From Leifsonia psychrotolerans (lineage in GTDB: Bacteria; Actinomycetota; Actinomycetes; Actinomycetales; Microbacteriaceae): a DNA stretch of 64,000 bases. Under the pieces are notes generated by a model, which searched no databases, was not told the origin of the DNA, and worked only from the letters and a program-made list of their open reading frames with translations. The position numbers were made by a program, and so were the translations under genes. Below, piece by piece: positions 54,599-62,492 of this stretch. The number at the start of each line of letters is the position of its first letter. Positions within the stretch are counted from its first letter, which is position 1. Where the stretch lies: assembly GCF_013410665.1 (NCBI RefSeq), contig NZ_JACCFM010000001.1, positions 2,356,001-2,420,000 of the forward strand, in the 5' to 3' direction.

Positions 54599-55825
54599 CT
54601 ATTCCGCGCAGCTAACCTGGAAGTTCGGCCATGCGCCGATGGGCTCATTCTTCTCGTCAAAGGTTGAGAGAACGAGTCCGCACAGTGCGTCAGCACCGAT
54701 GTGCTTATCGGCCGAGTAGGAAACGGTCAGACCGTCCTGACCGAATGTGGTCTCATAACCGCTGAGGTTCTCATAGGCCTTCTTGATCGCCGCAGAGTCC
54801 GTTGCGCCTCCGGCCGCCTCAATCGCAGCCTTCAGCAGGTGCACGGCGTCGTAAGCCTGGGCGTCATACGCCGTCAGACGGTAGCTATCGCCGTGTGCCT
54901 TCTTCAGCTTTGCATCGAGCGCAGCCGTACGGGGGTTCGCGGGGTCGATTGAGCCCATGTAGACGACATCGGCGAGAACGCCCGGCTGGGCGAGCTTCCA
55001 GGTGTCAGGCTGGTTGCCGATTGAGGCCAGCGAGAAACGCTTCACACCCGGCAGCTGAGGAGCGAGGGTGTTGTGAGCGAGTACCTCGAAGTTGCCACCG
55101 ACGCTCATGACCAGGACGACATCCGGGTCAGCCTTCTTGATTCGCGCAACCTGAGCGCTCAAGTCTGCGGCATCCAAAGGAGCCTTTTCGTCGGCAACGA
55201 CGTCGATGCACTTCTCGAGTCCCGGTACCAGCCCGGATGAGATTGCGTCGACAGCCGGCGTGGTGTCGGAGATCATTCCGAGGGTCTTGTAGCCCTCGGC
55301 CTTGAACGCGCCACAGTAGACCGCGGCGAAGTCGTCGAGGCTGTTCGCCAGGGTGTACATGAACTCGTTGTCCGGCGGCAGGCCCACCGACGAGGTGATC
55401 GTGATGGGCGCGATTGCCAAAACGCCGGCCTGCTTCATGACCGATTTTGCCTGCAGCGCAGAGCCACCACCGGTCGCAATGAAGACTGCCTTTGCACCGT
55501 CATCGACGAGCTTGCGCAGAACAGTCGGCGTCTTGGTCGGGTCAGACTCGTCGTTTCCGACAACAAGCTTGAGTTCCTGGCCGAGCACGCCGCCGTCGGC
55601 GTTGATTTCATCAACGGCCATCCGGATGGTTGCACCCGTGATGGTCATGTATGCGGCACCCGGGCCGGTGCTGTCCTCATCCAGGCCGATGATGATCGGC
55701 TCTGATTTTTCGAAGACCTGGGTCTTTGACCCATCACCTGCCGCCGGATTTGAGCTGCATCCGGCGACGCCGGCGAGTAACGATGCACAAGTTACGAGAG
55801 TCAGGATCTGTGTCCAAGACTTCAT
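54599..55825 (-). CDS. Branched-chain-type ABC importer 2, substrate-binding lipoprotein
   Basis: A 408-residue LivJ-type binding protein. The lipoprotein signal ends LLAGVAGC (Cys23), followed by the mature fold PIIIGLDEDSTGPGAAYMTI. GGAGG lies 8 nt before the ATG at 55825; an in-frame ATG at 55840 overlaps that site and is rejected. First gene of the importer-CoA ligase-SMP-30 operon. Transporters of this family paired with a CoA ligase usually import carboxylic acids such as aromatic acids; with steroid-type genes next door a HIP-like acid is conceivable. Confidence 0.88.
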   Translation of the reverse strand: MKSWTQILTLVTCASLLAGVAGCSSNPAAGDGSKTQVFEKSEPIIIGLDEDSTGPGAAYMTITGATIRMAVDEINADGGVLGQELKLVVGNDESDPTKTPTVLRKLVDDGAKAVFIATGGGSALQAKSVMKQAGVLAIAPITITSSVGLPPDNEFMYTLANSLDDFAAVYCGAFKAEGYKTLGMISDTTPAVDAISSGLVPGLEKCIDVVADEKAPLDAADLSAQVARIKKADPDVVLVMSVGGNFEVLAHNTLAPQLPGVKRFSLASIGNQPDTWKLAQPGVLADVVYMGSIDPANPRTAALDAKLKKAHGDSYRLTAYDAQAYDAVHLLKAAIEAAGGATDSAAIKKAYENLSGYETTFGQDGLTVSYSADKHIGADALCGLVLSTFDEKNEPIGAWPNFQVSCAE

Positions 55826-55858
55826 GTGACAAACCTCCATTGGTTTTTTTTCCACAAG

Positions 55859-55880
55859 ACCAACCAAATCTTTGCTTGGT
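55859..55880. promoter_or_regulatory. CCAA...TTGG palindrome before importer 2 (TetR-type operator candidate)
   Basis: Two 10-bp arms, ACCAACCAAA (55859-55868) and TTTGCTTGGT (55871-55880), separated by TC and complementary except one position. They sit 34 nt upstream of the binding-protein start. The 20-bp core resembles 60108-60127 before echA20, with 14 of 20 positions equal and the same CCAA-to-TTGG distance. Confidence 0.6.
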
Positions 55881-55883
55881 AGT

Positions 55884-55899
55884 TACACCATAGGGTGTA
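55884..55899. promoter_or_regulatory. TACACC-ATAG-GGTGTA inverted repeat
   Basis: A perfect 6-bp inverted repeat with a 4-nt spacer, 4 nt away from the CCAA...TTGG palindrome in the importer 2 promoter region. It may be a second operator or part of the promoter. No second copy was found in the window. Confidence 0.4.
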
Positions 55900-55980
55900 T
55901 TTCGGAACTCAGTCAAGCGCCGCGGCCACGGCACGCTGAATGCTCGGCACGAAGCTCGGGCGCTCCGTCGCCGCCCCCGG

Positions 55981-56433
55981 TCAGGACCGCGGTGAGGCGG
56001 CAAGCGCCTCGGCAAATGATTCACCCTCGAACTGCAGCAGGCACAGTCGAATCCCGTTGAGACTGCTCGCGTCGAACACGACCTCCCGGGCGGTACCCGC
56101 CCAGATTTCCTGCGCGAGCACGAGGCCCAACTGGCGGAAGTGTGCGGTTGCGGCGTCGATGTCATCGACCCGGAAATGCACATTGCGGAATCCTTCGGGG
56201 GCGCCGGGCAGCTCAACAAGTTCGAAGCGGTCCGAGGTGTCCACCGCGATACGGAGGCCGTCCGAAAGCGGGGGCGACGTGTCCGTCCCCGGGTCGGCGG
56301 CGTAACGCAGCTCGTAGTCGATCCCCGCGCGGAACACGTGGAACGTCACCCCGAAGAGGGCGGTGTAGCGTTCCACCTCGGCGTCAAAGTTGTGGACGGT
56401 GATTCCGAGCAGAGGCATGGAGTCAAGTCGCAC
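55981..56433 (-). CDS. VOC family protein (glyoxalase/dioxygenase-like)
   Basis: A 150-residue vicinal-oxygen-chelate protein with two beta-alpha-beta-beta-beta modules: RLDSMPLLGITVHNFDAEVE at the N-terminus and GFRNVHFRVDDIDAATAHFR in the second half. GTG at 56433 is preferred, since GGGGGG lies 5 nt upstream and the residues RLD fit the family's first strand; ATG at 56418 is the alternative. It overlaps the enoyl-CoA hydratase stop by 11 nt. Epimerase, lyase or isomerase activity on a CoA intermediate is possible; reaction unknown. Confidence 0.75.
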   Translation of the reverse strand: MRLDSMPLLGITVHNFDAEVERYTALFGVTFHVFRAGIDYELRYAADPGTDTSPPLSDGLRIAVDTSDRFELVELPGAPEGFRNVHFRVDDIDAATAHFRQLGLVLAQEIWAGTAREVVFDASSLNGIRLCLLQFEGESFAEALAASPRS

Positions 56434-57232
56434 GGGCACCCCCCAGGAACGCGGCAATCCGTTCGGCCGCCTCAGGCCCCTCGAAAGCGGCACCGATTGT
56501 GCGTGCCTCCTCTGCAAGTTGCTCGGCCAGCGAGCGCTCGGGTCGCGAGCGGATCAGCCGCTTCGCCTGCCCGTAGGCGCCGGCTGCACCGTCGATCCAC
56601 GACCGCGCGATCGCCTCTGCGCGCTCTGCCACACTCTCGTCGGGCACCACTTCGGCGGCGAGCCCCCATTCCTGTGCCTCCTGCGCGGAGAGGAGACGGT
56701 CCTGGAGCACGAGTTGCAACGCACGGCGCTCGCCCACCGCTGCGGCCAGCAGCGCTGTGACCGCGAGGTCAGGTGTGAGGCCGATGTTCGCGTAGCGACT
56801 GCCGACCCGAGATCGCTCACCGAGGACCACGTAGTCACTGCTCAGCAGGATCCCGAGGCCGCCACCGGCCGTGGCCCCCTGGGCCGCAAGCACAACAGGG
56901 ATCGCGGATTCGAGGAGCGCCCGGGCTCCCACATTGATGCGCTCGGCGAGAAAGGTGACCCCGGCCCCGCCATCAGGCATACTCGCAATCGATTGCACGT
57001 CACCCCCGGCGCAAAAAGCGCGGCCGTTGCCCGCAATGAGGATCGCCCGCACGTCGGGATGCCGAACGGCCTCCGTGACGACGTCGGCCCACGCGTTGGC
57101 CATAGGCACGTCGAAGGCGTTCAATTTTGCCGGCCGGTTCAGCGTGATTCGGGCGAGGCCGTCGCTGATCTCAAGCAGGATGGGTTCGTCGGCCGCACCC
57201 GGCAGGCCGTGCTCATTTTCCTTCGTCGCCAT
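56423..57232 (-). CDS. Enoyl-CoA hydratase/isomerase family protein
   Basis: A 269-residue crotonase-fold enzyme. The oxyanion-hole segments are NGRAFCAGGDVQSIA (near 70-84) and AAQGATAGGGLGILLSSDY (near 117-135). The second has Gly-Gly and then LGILLSS; the usual hydratase Glu of the AxxGxxxGGGxE pattern is absent. It may therefore be an isomerase or hydrolase. Part of the minus-strand group next to the steroid-type genes. Confidence 0.85.
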   Translation of the reverse strand: MATKENEHGLPGAADEPILLEISDGLARITLNRPAKLNAFDVPMANAWADVVTEAVRHPDVRAILIAGNGRAFCAGGDVQSIASMPDGGAGVTFLAERINVGARALLESAIPVVLAAQGATAGGGLGILLSSDYVVLGERSRVGSRYANIGLTPDLAVTALLAAAVGERRALQLVLQDRLLSAQEAQEWGLAAEVVPDESVAERAEAIARSWIDGAAGAYGQAKRLIRSRPERSLAEQLAEEARTIGAAFEGPEAAERIAAFLGGARAT

Positions 57233-57259
57233 GATTGCTCCTTTGCGCCCGGCAGATGA

Positions 57260-57285
57260 GGGACCCGGCCAAACGGCTGGGTCCC
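57260..57285. terminator. Hairpin between the epimerase and hydratase genes
   Basis: GGGACCCGGCC (57260-57270) pairs with GGCTGGGTCCC (57275-57285): 11 bp with one G-U and an AAAC loop, in the 181-nt gap downstream of the epimerase gene. No U-tract, so terminator function is tentative. The rest of the gap shows no gene. Confidence 0.5.
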
Positions 57286-57413
57286 GACGTATCCAGGTCT
57301 AGCCCACTAGCGTGCATAACCACTTTCACACAGAAGTTGCGTCGTCTTCGTCATCGAGGGGTTCAGAGGTCGCAGTGCGGCTCGAGTTCGGAGCCGGTGA
57401 CTGCAACCTCAAA

Positions 57414-58331
57414 TCACTTCGACGCGAGCATGACGAGCTCTTCAATCGCCCGCTGCACGTCGCCGCGCTGGTAGCCGAGCAGCGCGGTTTCGGCGGCGTC
57501 AGGCTCGTAGGCGATCGCGTTCCCGCGCCCCTGCACGATGAACCGATCGGGCTGGAAGGGATGCGGTTCGTCGCGCTCGTCAATCACCCGATTACTTCCC
57601 GCCGCATCCGCGACCAGCTGGAAGTACTCGTGGTAGCGCAGGTTTGCGTCACCGACAAGGTAGGCGCGGCCCGCCTCACCGCGTGCGAGCGCGCCCTCCA
57701 CAGCCTCGGCGAGCGAGCGAACCGACATGTAGTTCGTTCCGCCTTTCGGCCCGAACAGCTCGGGAGCTTCCAGTTCACCACGCACCCAAGCCAGCATCTT
57801 GCGCAAGTGTCGAGGCGCCCGTTCCGGGATGACCCCGACGATCGACGGCGGGTTAATCGTGATCGGAACGAATCCGTCGCCGGCAAGTTCCCGAGCCCCG
57901 TCATCGCCCCCCTTGCGCGCGGCGACATACGGATTCGTCGCCGCCCACTCGGGGTGCAGCTGATGGTAGTAGCTGCCGATCTGCACGAAACGGCCGACGC
58001 CGGCTTGCTTGACCCGGGCGGCGAAGGCCGGCACCCCCTCGGTCTGTACAGTCCGCCAGAATTCGGCGTCGTCGTCGCCCTCGGCCACGTGGCGAATATC
58101 GTTGCCCGCCGAGAAGACGACAGAGTCAAAGCCGTCGAGCTGCGCGGTGGGGAACTCGGCCGAGGTGTAGTCGCCGGAAATCCGCGGTAGTCCCGCGATC
58201 ATCGCCGGATCCCGATCGGATGCAGACCCCCGACTCATGACCGTCACCTGGTCACCACGGGCGGCGAGCCGCTCGGCAATGTGGCTGCCGATCATCCCTG
58301 TGCCGCCGACGACCAAAATCTTTTCACTCAT
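57414..58331 (-). CDS. NAD-dependent epimerase/dehydratase family protein
   Basis: A 305-residue extended-SDR-like protein with the N-terminal Rossmann motif VVGGTGMIGSHIAERL (6-21) and VFSAGNDIRH. The usual YxxxK is not obvious: a YHQLHPEWAATNPYVAARKG segment contains YVAARK, which may serve. It overlaps the MaoC-like gene by 4 nt, so it belongs to the SDR-MaoC unit. A 3-beta-hydroxysteroid dehydrogenase-like function is conceivable given the location but not shown. Confidence 0.8.
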   Translation of the reverse strand: MSEKILVVGGTGMIGSHIAERLAARGDQVTVMSRGSASDRDPAMIAGLPRISGDYTSAEFPTAQLDGFDSVVFSAGNDIRHVAEGDDDAEFWRTVQTEGVPAFAARVKQAGVGRFVQIGSYYHQLHPEWAATNPYVAARKGGDDGARELAGDGFVPITINPPSIVGVIPERAPRHLRKMLAWVRGELEAPELFGPKGGTNYMSVRSLAEAVEGALARGEAGRAYLVGDANLRYHEYFQLVADAAGSNRVIDERDEPHPFQPDRFIVQGRGNAIAYEPDAAETALLGYQRGDVQRAIEELVMLASK

Positions 58332-59110
58332 TCGAATACCACCTCTCCTGCAGAAATCACAATGTCGTCCCCGTGCTTCGCCTCGAACGCGCCGCCCTCC
58401 CAGAGATCGACGTCAAGCGTGTCGCCGGGAACGACTGGTCCGGCAAAACGGCCGGCAAGGTGTGTCAGATCCGCCGGGTGCGCCCCGAGCGCTGCGGCGA
58501 TCGGTAGCGTGGTCGCCGAGATCGTGCAGAGTCCCTGAAGAATGGGGATGGGCTGGCCGATGAGCGCCGAAGCTTCGGGGTCAATGTGAATGTGGTGGCG
58601 GTCACCCGTCAGCCGGTACAGCGCGGCCTGAGTCGGCACGGTCTGCAGCGAGAGTCGCCGCGGTTCACCGGCCCGTTCGGCGGATGCGGCCCGCGGCCCG
58701 CGCTCCCCGCCGTAGCCGCCGGCGCCGGGGGCGAAGATCGCCCAGGTCGCAGTGAAGTAGTCGCTCTCGACGACCACTTCGAACACGGCAGCGGTGCCCT
58801 TGTCCCAGACATTCCCGACCCGAGCCGCGAGCAGGATCTCGCCCTCGCGCGGCATCGGCGCCTGCACATCGAGCACCTGTGAGCCGTGCACCGAGCGATG
58901 GTCGAACGCTCCCGCGTCGGAGAGCACGTCGGGCGCCCACTGGGCGAGCGTCAGCCCGAAGGTCGGCAGCACGCGCAGCCGATCCTCGAAGACGAGATCG
59001 AGGTCGTCGCGTGTCGCACCGACCGCGAGCGCATACAGGATCACGTCGCGATTGTCGTATGCGACGCTGCGTTCACCGAGACTGCGCCCGGCCCACTCCC
59101 CTGCGATCAT
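58328..59110 (-). CDS. MaoC-like enoyl-CoA hydratase (double hot-dog)
   Basis: A 260-residue hydratase-2 family protein. The C-terminal half carries ALYRLTGDRHHIHIDPEAS, the hydratase-2 motif with catalytic Asp and His (the usual Asn is His here), and PILQGLCTI. The N-terminal half is a degenerate hot-dog domain, as in type 2 multifunctional enzymes. It hydrates a 2-enoyl-CoA in beta-oxidation of a bulky substrate. The ATG at 59110 overlaps the SDR stop by 4 nt. Confidence 0.86.
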   Translation of the reverse strand: MIAGEWAGRSLGERSVAYDNRDVILYALAVGATRDDLDLVFEDRLRVLPTFGLTLAQWAPDVLSDAGAFDHRSVHGSQVLDVQAPMPREGEILLAARVGNVWDKGTAAVFEVVVESDYFTATWAIFAPGAGGYGGERGPRAASAERAGEPRRLSLQTVPTQAALYRLTGDRHHIHIDPEASALIGQPIPILQGLCTISATTLPIAAALGAHPADLTHLAGRFAGPVVPGDTLDVDLWEGGAFEAKHGDDIVISAGEVVFE

Positions 59111-60012
59111 GCGCCGTACACCGCTTCGGGAACGGCTGCTTCTGCGAGCAACTCGCGCACGTGGCCGCCCACCTCTGCCACGTCCCAGCGTCGACCGAGG
59201 TCGCGCGAGGGCCCATGCCGCCACCCCTCCTCGACGCAGACGCGGCCCCCCTCGATCTCGATCACGCGCCCGGTCACGTCGCTCGCCTCCGGGCTCGCCA
59301 GCCAGGCCACGATCGGCGAGACATTGGCCGGGTTCATGCGGTCGAAGCCCTCTTCGGGGGCGGCCATCGCAGTCGAGAAGGGGCCCTCGGTCATGCGGGT
59401 GCGTGCCGAGGGCGCGATCGCGTTCACGGTCACGCCGTAGCGCCCGAGCTCCTGTGCCGCGACCAGCGTGAGCGAGGCGATGCCGCCCTTTGCCGCGGAG
59501 TACGCGGCCTGGCCGACGCTGCCCTGCAGCCCGGCACCGGAGGAGGTGTTGATGACGCGGGCATCGGGCTGGCGGCCCTCCTTCGCCTCAGCGCGCCAGT
59601 ACGCTGCGGCGTGCCGCAGGGTCGCAAAGTGGCCACCCAGATGCACACGCAGCACCGCGTTCCATTCGTCCTCTTCCGCATTCACGAGCATGCGGTCACG
59701 CACAAAGCCCGCGTTATTCACCAGGATGTCGAGTCGGCCAAACTCGGCGATCGCCTGATCGATGAGACCCCGTGCTTGAGCGAAATTGGCAATGTCGGCG
59801 CCGTTTGCGACGGCCTCGCCACCCGCGGCCCGAATGATCTCGACAACCTCGGCCGCCGGCCCGTGCGAAACGCCGTCTCCGTCGAGCGAGGTGCCGAGGT
59901 CATTCACGACGACCTTCGCGCCGTGTCGCGCCAGCTCGAGCGCGTGTTCGCGGCCCAGGCCTCGCCCGGCCCCGGTCACAATAGCGACCCGTCCTTCAAG
60001 AATTCCAGCCAT
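59107..60012 (-). CDS. SDR, MFE-2-type hydroxyacyl-CoA dehydrogenase
   Basis: A 301-residue SDR of the type found in the dehydrogenase part of peroxisomal MFE-2: TGAGRGLGREHALELARHGA, VNDLG with extra loop SLDGDG, NNAGFVRD, and Tyr/Lys in AYSAAKGG. Encoded divergently from echA20 and paired with a MaoC hydratase, together equivalent to an MFE-2 enzyme. The divergent SDR/echA20 layout recalls the mycobacterial Rv3548c-Rv3549c/echA20 region (from memory). Confidence 0.87.
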   Translation of the reverse strand: MAGILEGRVAIVTGAGRGLGREHALELARHGAKVVVNDLGTSLDGDGVSHGPAAEVVEIIRAAGGEAVANGADIANFAQARGLIDQAIAEFGRLDILVNNAGFVRDRMLVNAEEDEWNAVLRVHLGGHFATLRHAAAYWRAEAKEGRQPDARVINTSSGAGLQGSVGQAAYSAAKGGIASLTLVAAQELGRYGVTVNAIAPSARTRMTEGPFSTAMAAPEEGFDRMNPANVSPIVAWLASPEASDVTGRVIEIEGGRVCVEEGWRHGPSRDLGRRWDVAEVGGHVRELLAEAAVPEAVYGA

Positions 60013-60106
60013 GCTCGTGTCCTCTTCCTCGAGTACGTGGGCGGGAGCTCCGCCAACCTCGCTGCGGGCGGGTCATCACTGACAGTGTCGCAGCACTTCC
60101 CAGATT

Positions 60107-60127
60107 ACCAAGCAACTGCTAGTTTGG
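60107..60127. promoter_or_regulatory. CCAA...TTGG palindrome before echA20 (TetR-type operator candidate)
   Basis: CCAAGCAACTGCTAGTTTGG at 60108-60127, an imperfect inverted repeat 45 nt upstream of echA20 in the divergent region. ACCAAGCAA (60107-60115) equals, in inverted orientation, 55872-55880. A 7-bp hairpin CTGCAGC/GCTGCAG (60136-60155) lies between it and the start codon. Confidence 0.55.
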
Positions 60128-60172
60128 CTACACGACTGCAGCGCTGGTGCTGCAGACTGAAAGCAGGTCACC

Positions 60173-60931
60173 GTGAGCATCACCTCCACCGTCCACGGCC
60201 AGGGCATTCGCATCGTCACGATGAACTACCCTCCGGTCAATGCGCTGCCCACCGCAGCCTGGTTCGCCATCGCCGACGCGATGAACGAAGCAAGCGCTGA
60301 CCCCGAGACCCGCGTGGTGATCCTGCGCGCCGAGGGTCGCGGATTCAATGCGGGCGTCGATATCAAGGAAATGCAGAAGACGAACGGCCACACCGCTCTC
60401 ATCGCAGCGAACCGCGGCTGCTACGAGGCCTTCAAGGCCATCTACGAGTGCAAGGTCCCCGTCATCTCCGCCGTCAACGGCTTCTGTGTCGGTGGCGGCG
60501 TCGGACTGGTCGGCAACAGTGACGTCATCATTGCGTCTGACGATGCCTACTTCGGTGTGCCCGAAGTCGACCGTGGGGCGCTCGGCGCCGCCACCCACCT
60601 CTCCCGTCTCGTTCCCGCACACCAACTCCGGGCGATGTACTACACGAGCCGCACGATCACCGCAACGAGGCTGGAATCCTTCGGCTCAGTGCAGGCCGTG
60701 GTGCCGCGTGACCAACTCGACGAGACCGCACTCGCGTTCGCCGCCGAGATCGCGGCGAAGGATCCGCGCGTCATCCGTGCCGCCAAGGAAGCACTCAACG
60801 GCATCGATCCGATCGACGTGAACCGCAGCTACCGCTTCGAGCAGGGCTTCACCTTCGAGCTCAATCTCGCGGGCGTCGCCGACGAACACCGCGATGCATT
60901 CGTGACGACCGGCGAGAAACTGACAACGTGA
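60173..60931 (+). CDS. echA20: EchA20-type ring-cleaving hydrolase (crotonase family)
   Basis: A 252-residue crotonase-fold protein. In the steroid pathway EchA20 opens ring D of the HIEC-CoA intermediate by hydrolysis. Visible markers are GRGFNAGVDIKEMQKT, NGFCVGGGVGLVGNSDVI and the FGVPEVDRGALGAATH stretch typical of EchA20. The start gives MSITSTVHGQGIRIVTMNYPP, and AAGCAGG precedes it. Position as first gene before ipdA, ipdB and ipdC strongly supports the assignment. GTG of ipdA overlaps its stop by 4 nt. Confidence 0.85.
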   Translation: MSITSTVHGQGIRIVTMNYPPVNALPTAAWFAIADAMNEASADPETRVVILRAEGRGFNAGVDIKEMQKTNGHTALIAANRGCYEAFKAIYECKVPVISAVNGFCVGGGVGLVGNSDVIIASDDAYFGVPEVDRGALGAATHLSRLVPAHQLRAMYYTSRTITATRLESFGSVQAVVPRDQLDETALAFAAEIAAKDPRVIRAAKEALNGIDPIDVNRSYRFEQGFTFELNLAGVADEHRDAFVTTGEKLTT

Positions 60932-61755
60932 CCGGCAAGCTTCGGGAGCTCGCCGACGTCGCCGGCCTGATCACCGACGGAATGACGATCGGGATCGGTG
61001 GCTGGGGTTCGCGCCGCAAACCCCTTGCTCTCCTCGGCGAAGTCGTGCGTTCCGGGGCGAAGAACCTCACGATCGTGAGCTTCGGCGGCCCCGATGTCGG
61101 AGTGCTGTGTCGCACCGGTCAGGCACGCACGATCGTGCACGCCTTCGTCTCGCTCGACTCCATCGCCGTCGATCCGCATTTCGCTGCGGCACGGCAGGCG
61201 GGGCGCATCGTGAACGACGAACTCGATGAGGCCATGTTGGTGTCGGGCCTGCGTGCCGCGGGCCACCGGCTGCCGTTCGAGGTGACGCGCGCGGGGCTCG
61301 GCTCGGATGCCGTCACAATGAACCCCCGGCTACGCACCATCACATCGCCGTACGCCGACGGCGAGGAATTGCTCGCGATGCCCGCGATCCCGCTCGATCT
61401 TGCGCTCGTGCACCTGAATCGGGCCGACGCGCGCGGAAACGCACAGTGCCTCGGACCCGATCCCTACTTCGATGACCTGTTCGCCCTCGCTGCACGCACC
61501 ACAATCGTCAGCGCCGAGCAGATCATGCCGACCGCGGAACTCACCGAGCGTGAGTCCGTGCGCACCCTTCTGCTCAACCGCACCATGGTCGACCACGTCG
61601 TCCATGCCCCCGGTGGCGCCGGATTCACGAGTTGTCTTCCTGACTATGGTCGCGACGAGGGTGCGCAGCGAGAGTATGCCAACACCGCACACTCCGACGC
61701 GGCGTGGCAGGCTTTCGCCCGCGGGCTCGGCGCACGAGCGGATCTCGGCGCATGA
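60928..61755 (+). CDS. ipdA: Steroid ring C hydrolase subunit IpdA
   Basis: A class I CoA-transferase-fold protein (275 residues) that, with IpdB, hydrolyses ring C of COCHEA-CoA in actinobacterial steroid breakdown. It shows DGMTIGIGGWGSRRKPLALLGE at the N-terminus and GLGSDAVTMNP. The GTG start lies in the echA20 stop region (GTGA), and the 3' end overlaps ipdB by 4 nt. A generic CoA-transferase subunit A is the alternative, but the gene order echA20-ipdA-ipdB-ipdC is diagnostic. Confidence 0.86.
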   Translation: MTGKLRELADVAGLITDGMTIGIGGWGSRRKPLALLGEVVRSGAKNLTIVSFGGPDVGVLCRTGQARTIVHAFVSLDSIAVDPHFAAARQAGRIVNDELDEAMLVSGLRAAGHRLPFEVTRAGLGSDAVTMNPRLRTITSPYADGEELLAMPAIPLDLALVHLNRADARGNAQCLGPDPYFDDLFALAARTTIVSAEQIMPTAELTERESVRTLLLNRTMVDHVVHAPGGAGFTSCLPDYGRDEGAQREYANTAHSDAAWQAFARGLGARADLGA

Positions 61756-62492
61756 GCGCCGCATCCCGCGCGGAAATCGCCGCAACCGCCTGTGGTGACC
61801 TGTTTTTCGGCAGCGGTGAGATCCTGGCGAGTCCGATCGGCATCATCCCCGGCATCGGCGCCCGCCTCGCCCGTCTCACGCATTCTCCCGAGCTTCTGCT
61901 CAGCGATGGCGAAGCCACGCTCTTCGCCGATACTCCCGCCATCGACGAGCCATTCCGGGAGCCCGAAGGCTACCTGCCCTACCGCGCGCTCTTCGACCTG
62001 ATTGCGAGCGGTCGCCGCCACGTCATCATGGGCGCCGCTCAGATCGACCGGCACGGCAACCAGAATCTCTCGGCCATCGGCCCCCGCGAGCAGCCGACCC
62101 GTCAACTCCTCGGGGCGCGCGCCGCAGCGACGAACACCGTGAACCACCCGACGAGCTATTGGGTGGCCCGGCACGCACCCCGTGTCTTCGTCGAGCGCGT
62201 CGACGTCGTGACCGGTGTCGGCACCGACCGCGGCACCTTCCGGTTCCACCAGCTCGGCCGCATCATCACAAACCTCGGCGTGTTTGATCTGGGCGGGCCG
62301 GGCGGCACCATGCGCATCGTCAGTCTGCATCCGACGGTTACCCTGAGCGAGGTACAGACGGCCACCGGGTTTGCGCTGGCCATACCGAACGACATCCCCG
62401 AGACCCGCATCCCGAGCCTCGAAGAGCTCCGTTTGATCCGAGAGACTATTGATCCCCGCACCCTTCGCGAACGAGAGGTCCCCACGCCGTGA
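61752..62492 (+). CDS. ipdB: Steroid ring C hydrolase subunit IpdB
   Basis: The beta subunit of the CoA-transferase-like IpdAB hydrolase, 246 residues, starting MSAASRAEIAATACGDLFFG. It contains LLLSDGEATLFAD, VIMGAAQIDRHGNQNLSAIG and GGPGGTMRIVSLHP. The ATG at 61752 overlaps ipdA by 4 nt, and the end overlaps ipdC by 4 nt, so all four genes are translationally linked. Subunits are expected in 1:1 ratio in the cytoplasm. Confidence 0.86.
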   Translation: MSAASRAEIAATACGDLFFGSGEILASPIGIIPGIGARLARLTHSPELLLSDGEATLFADTPAIDEPFREPEGYLPYRALFDLIASGRRHVIMGAAQIDRHGNQNLSAIGPREQPTRQLLGARAAATNTVNHPTSYWVARHAPRVFVERVDVVTGVGTDRGTFRFHQLGRIITNLGVFDLGGPGGTMRIVSLHPTVTLSEVQTATGFALAIPNDIPETRIPSLEELRLIRETIDPRTLREREVPTP

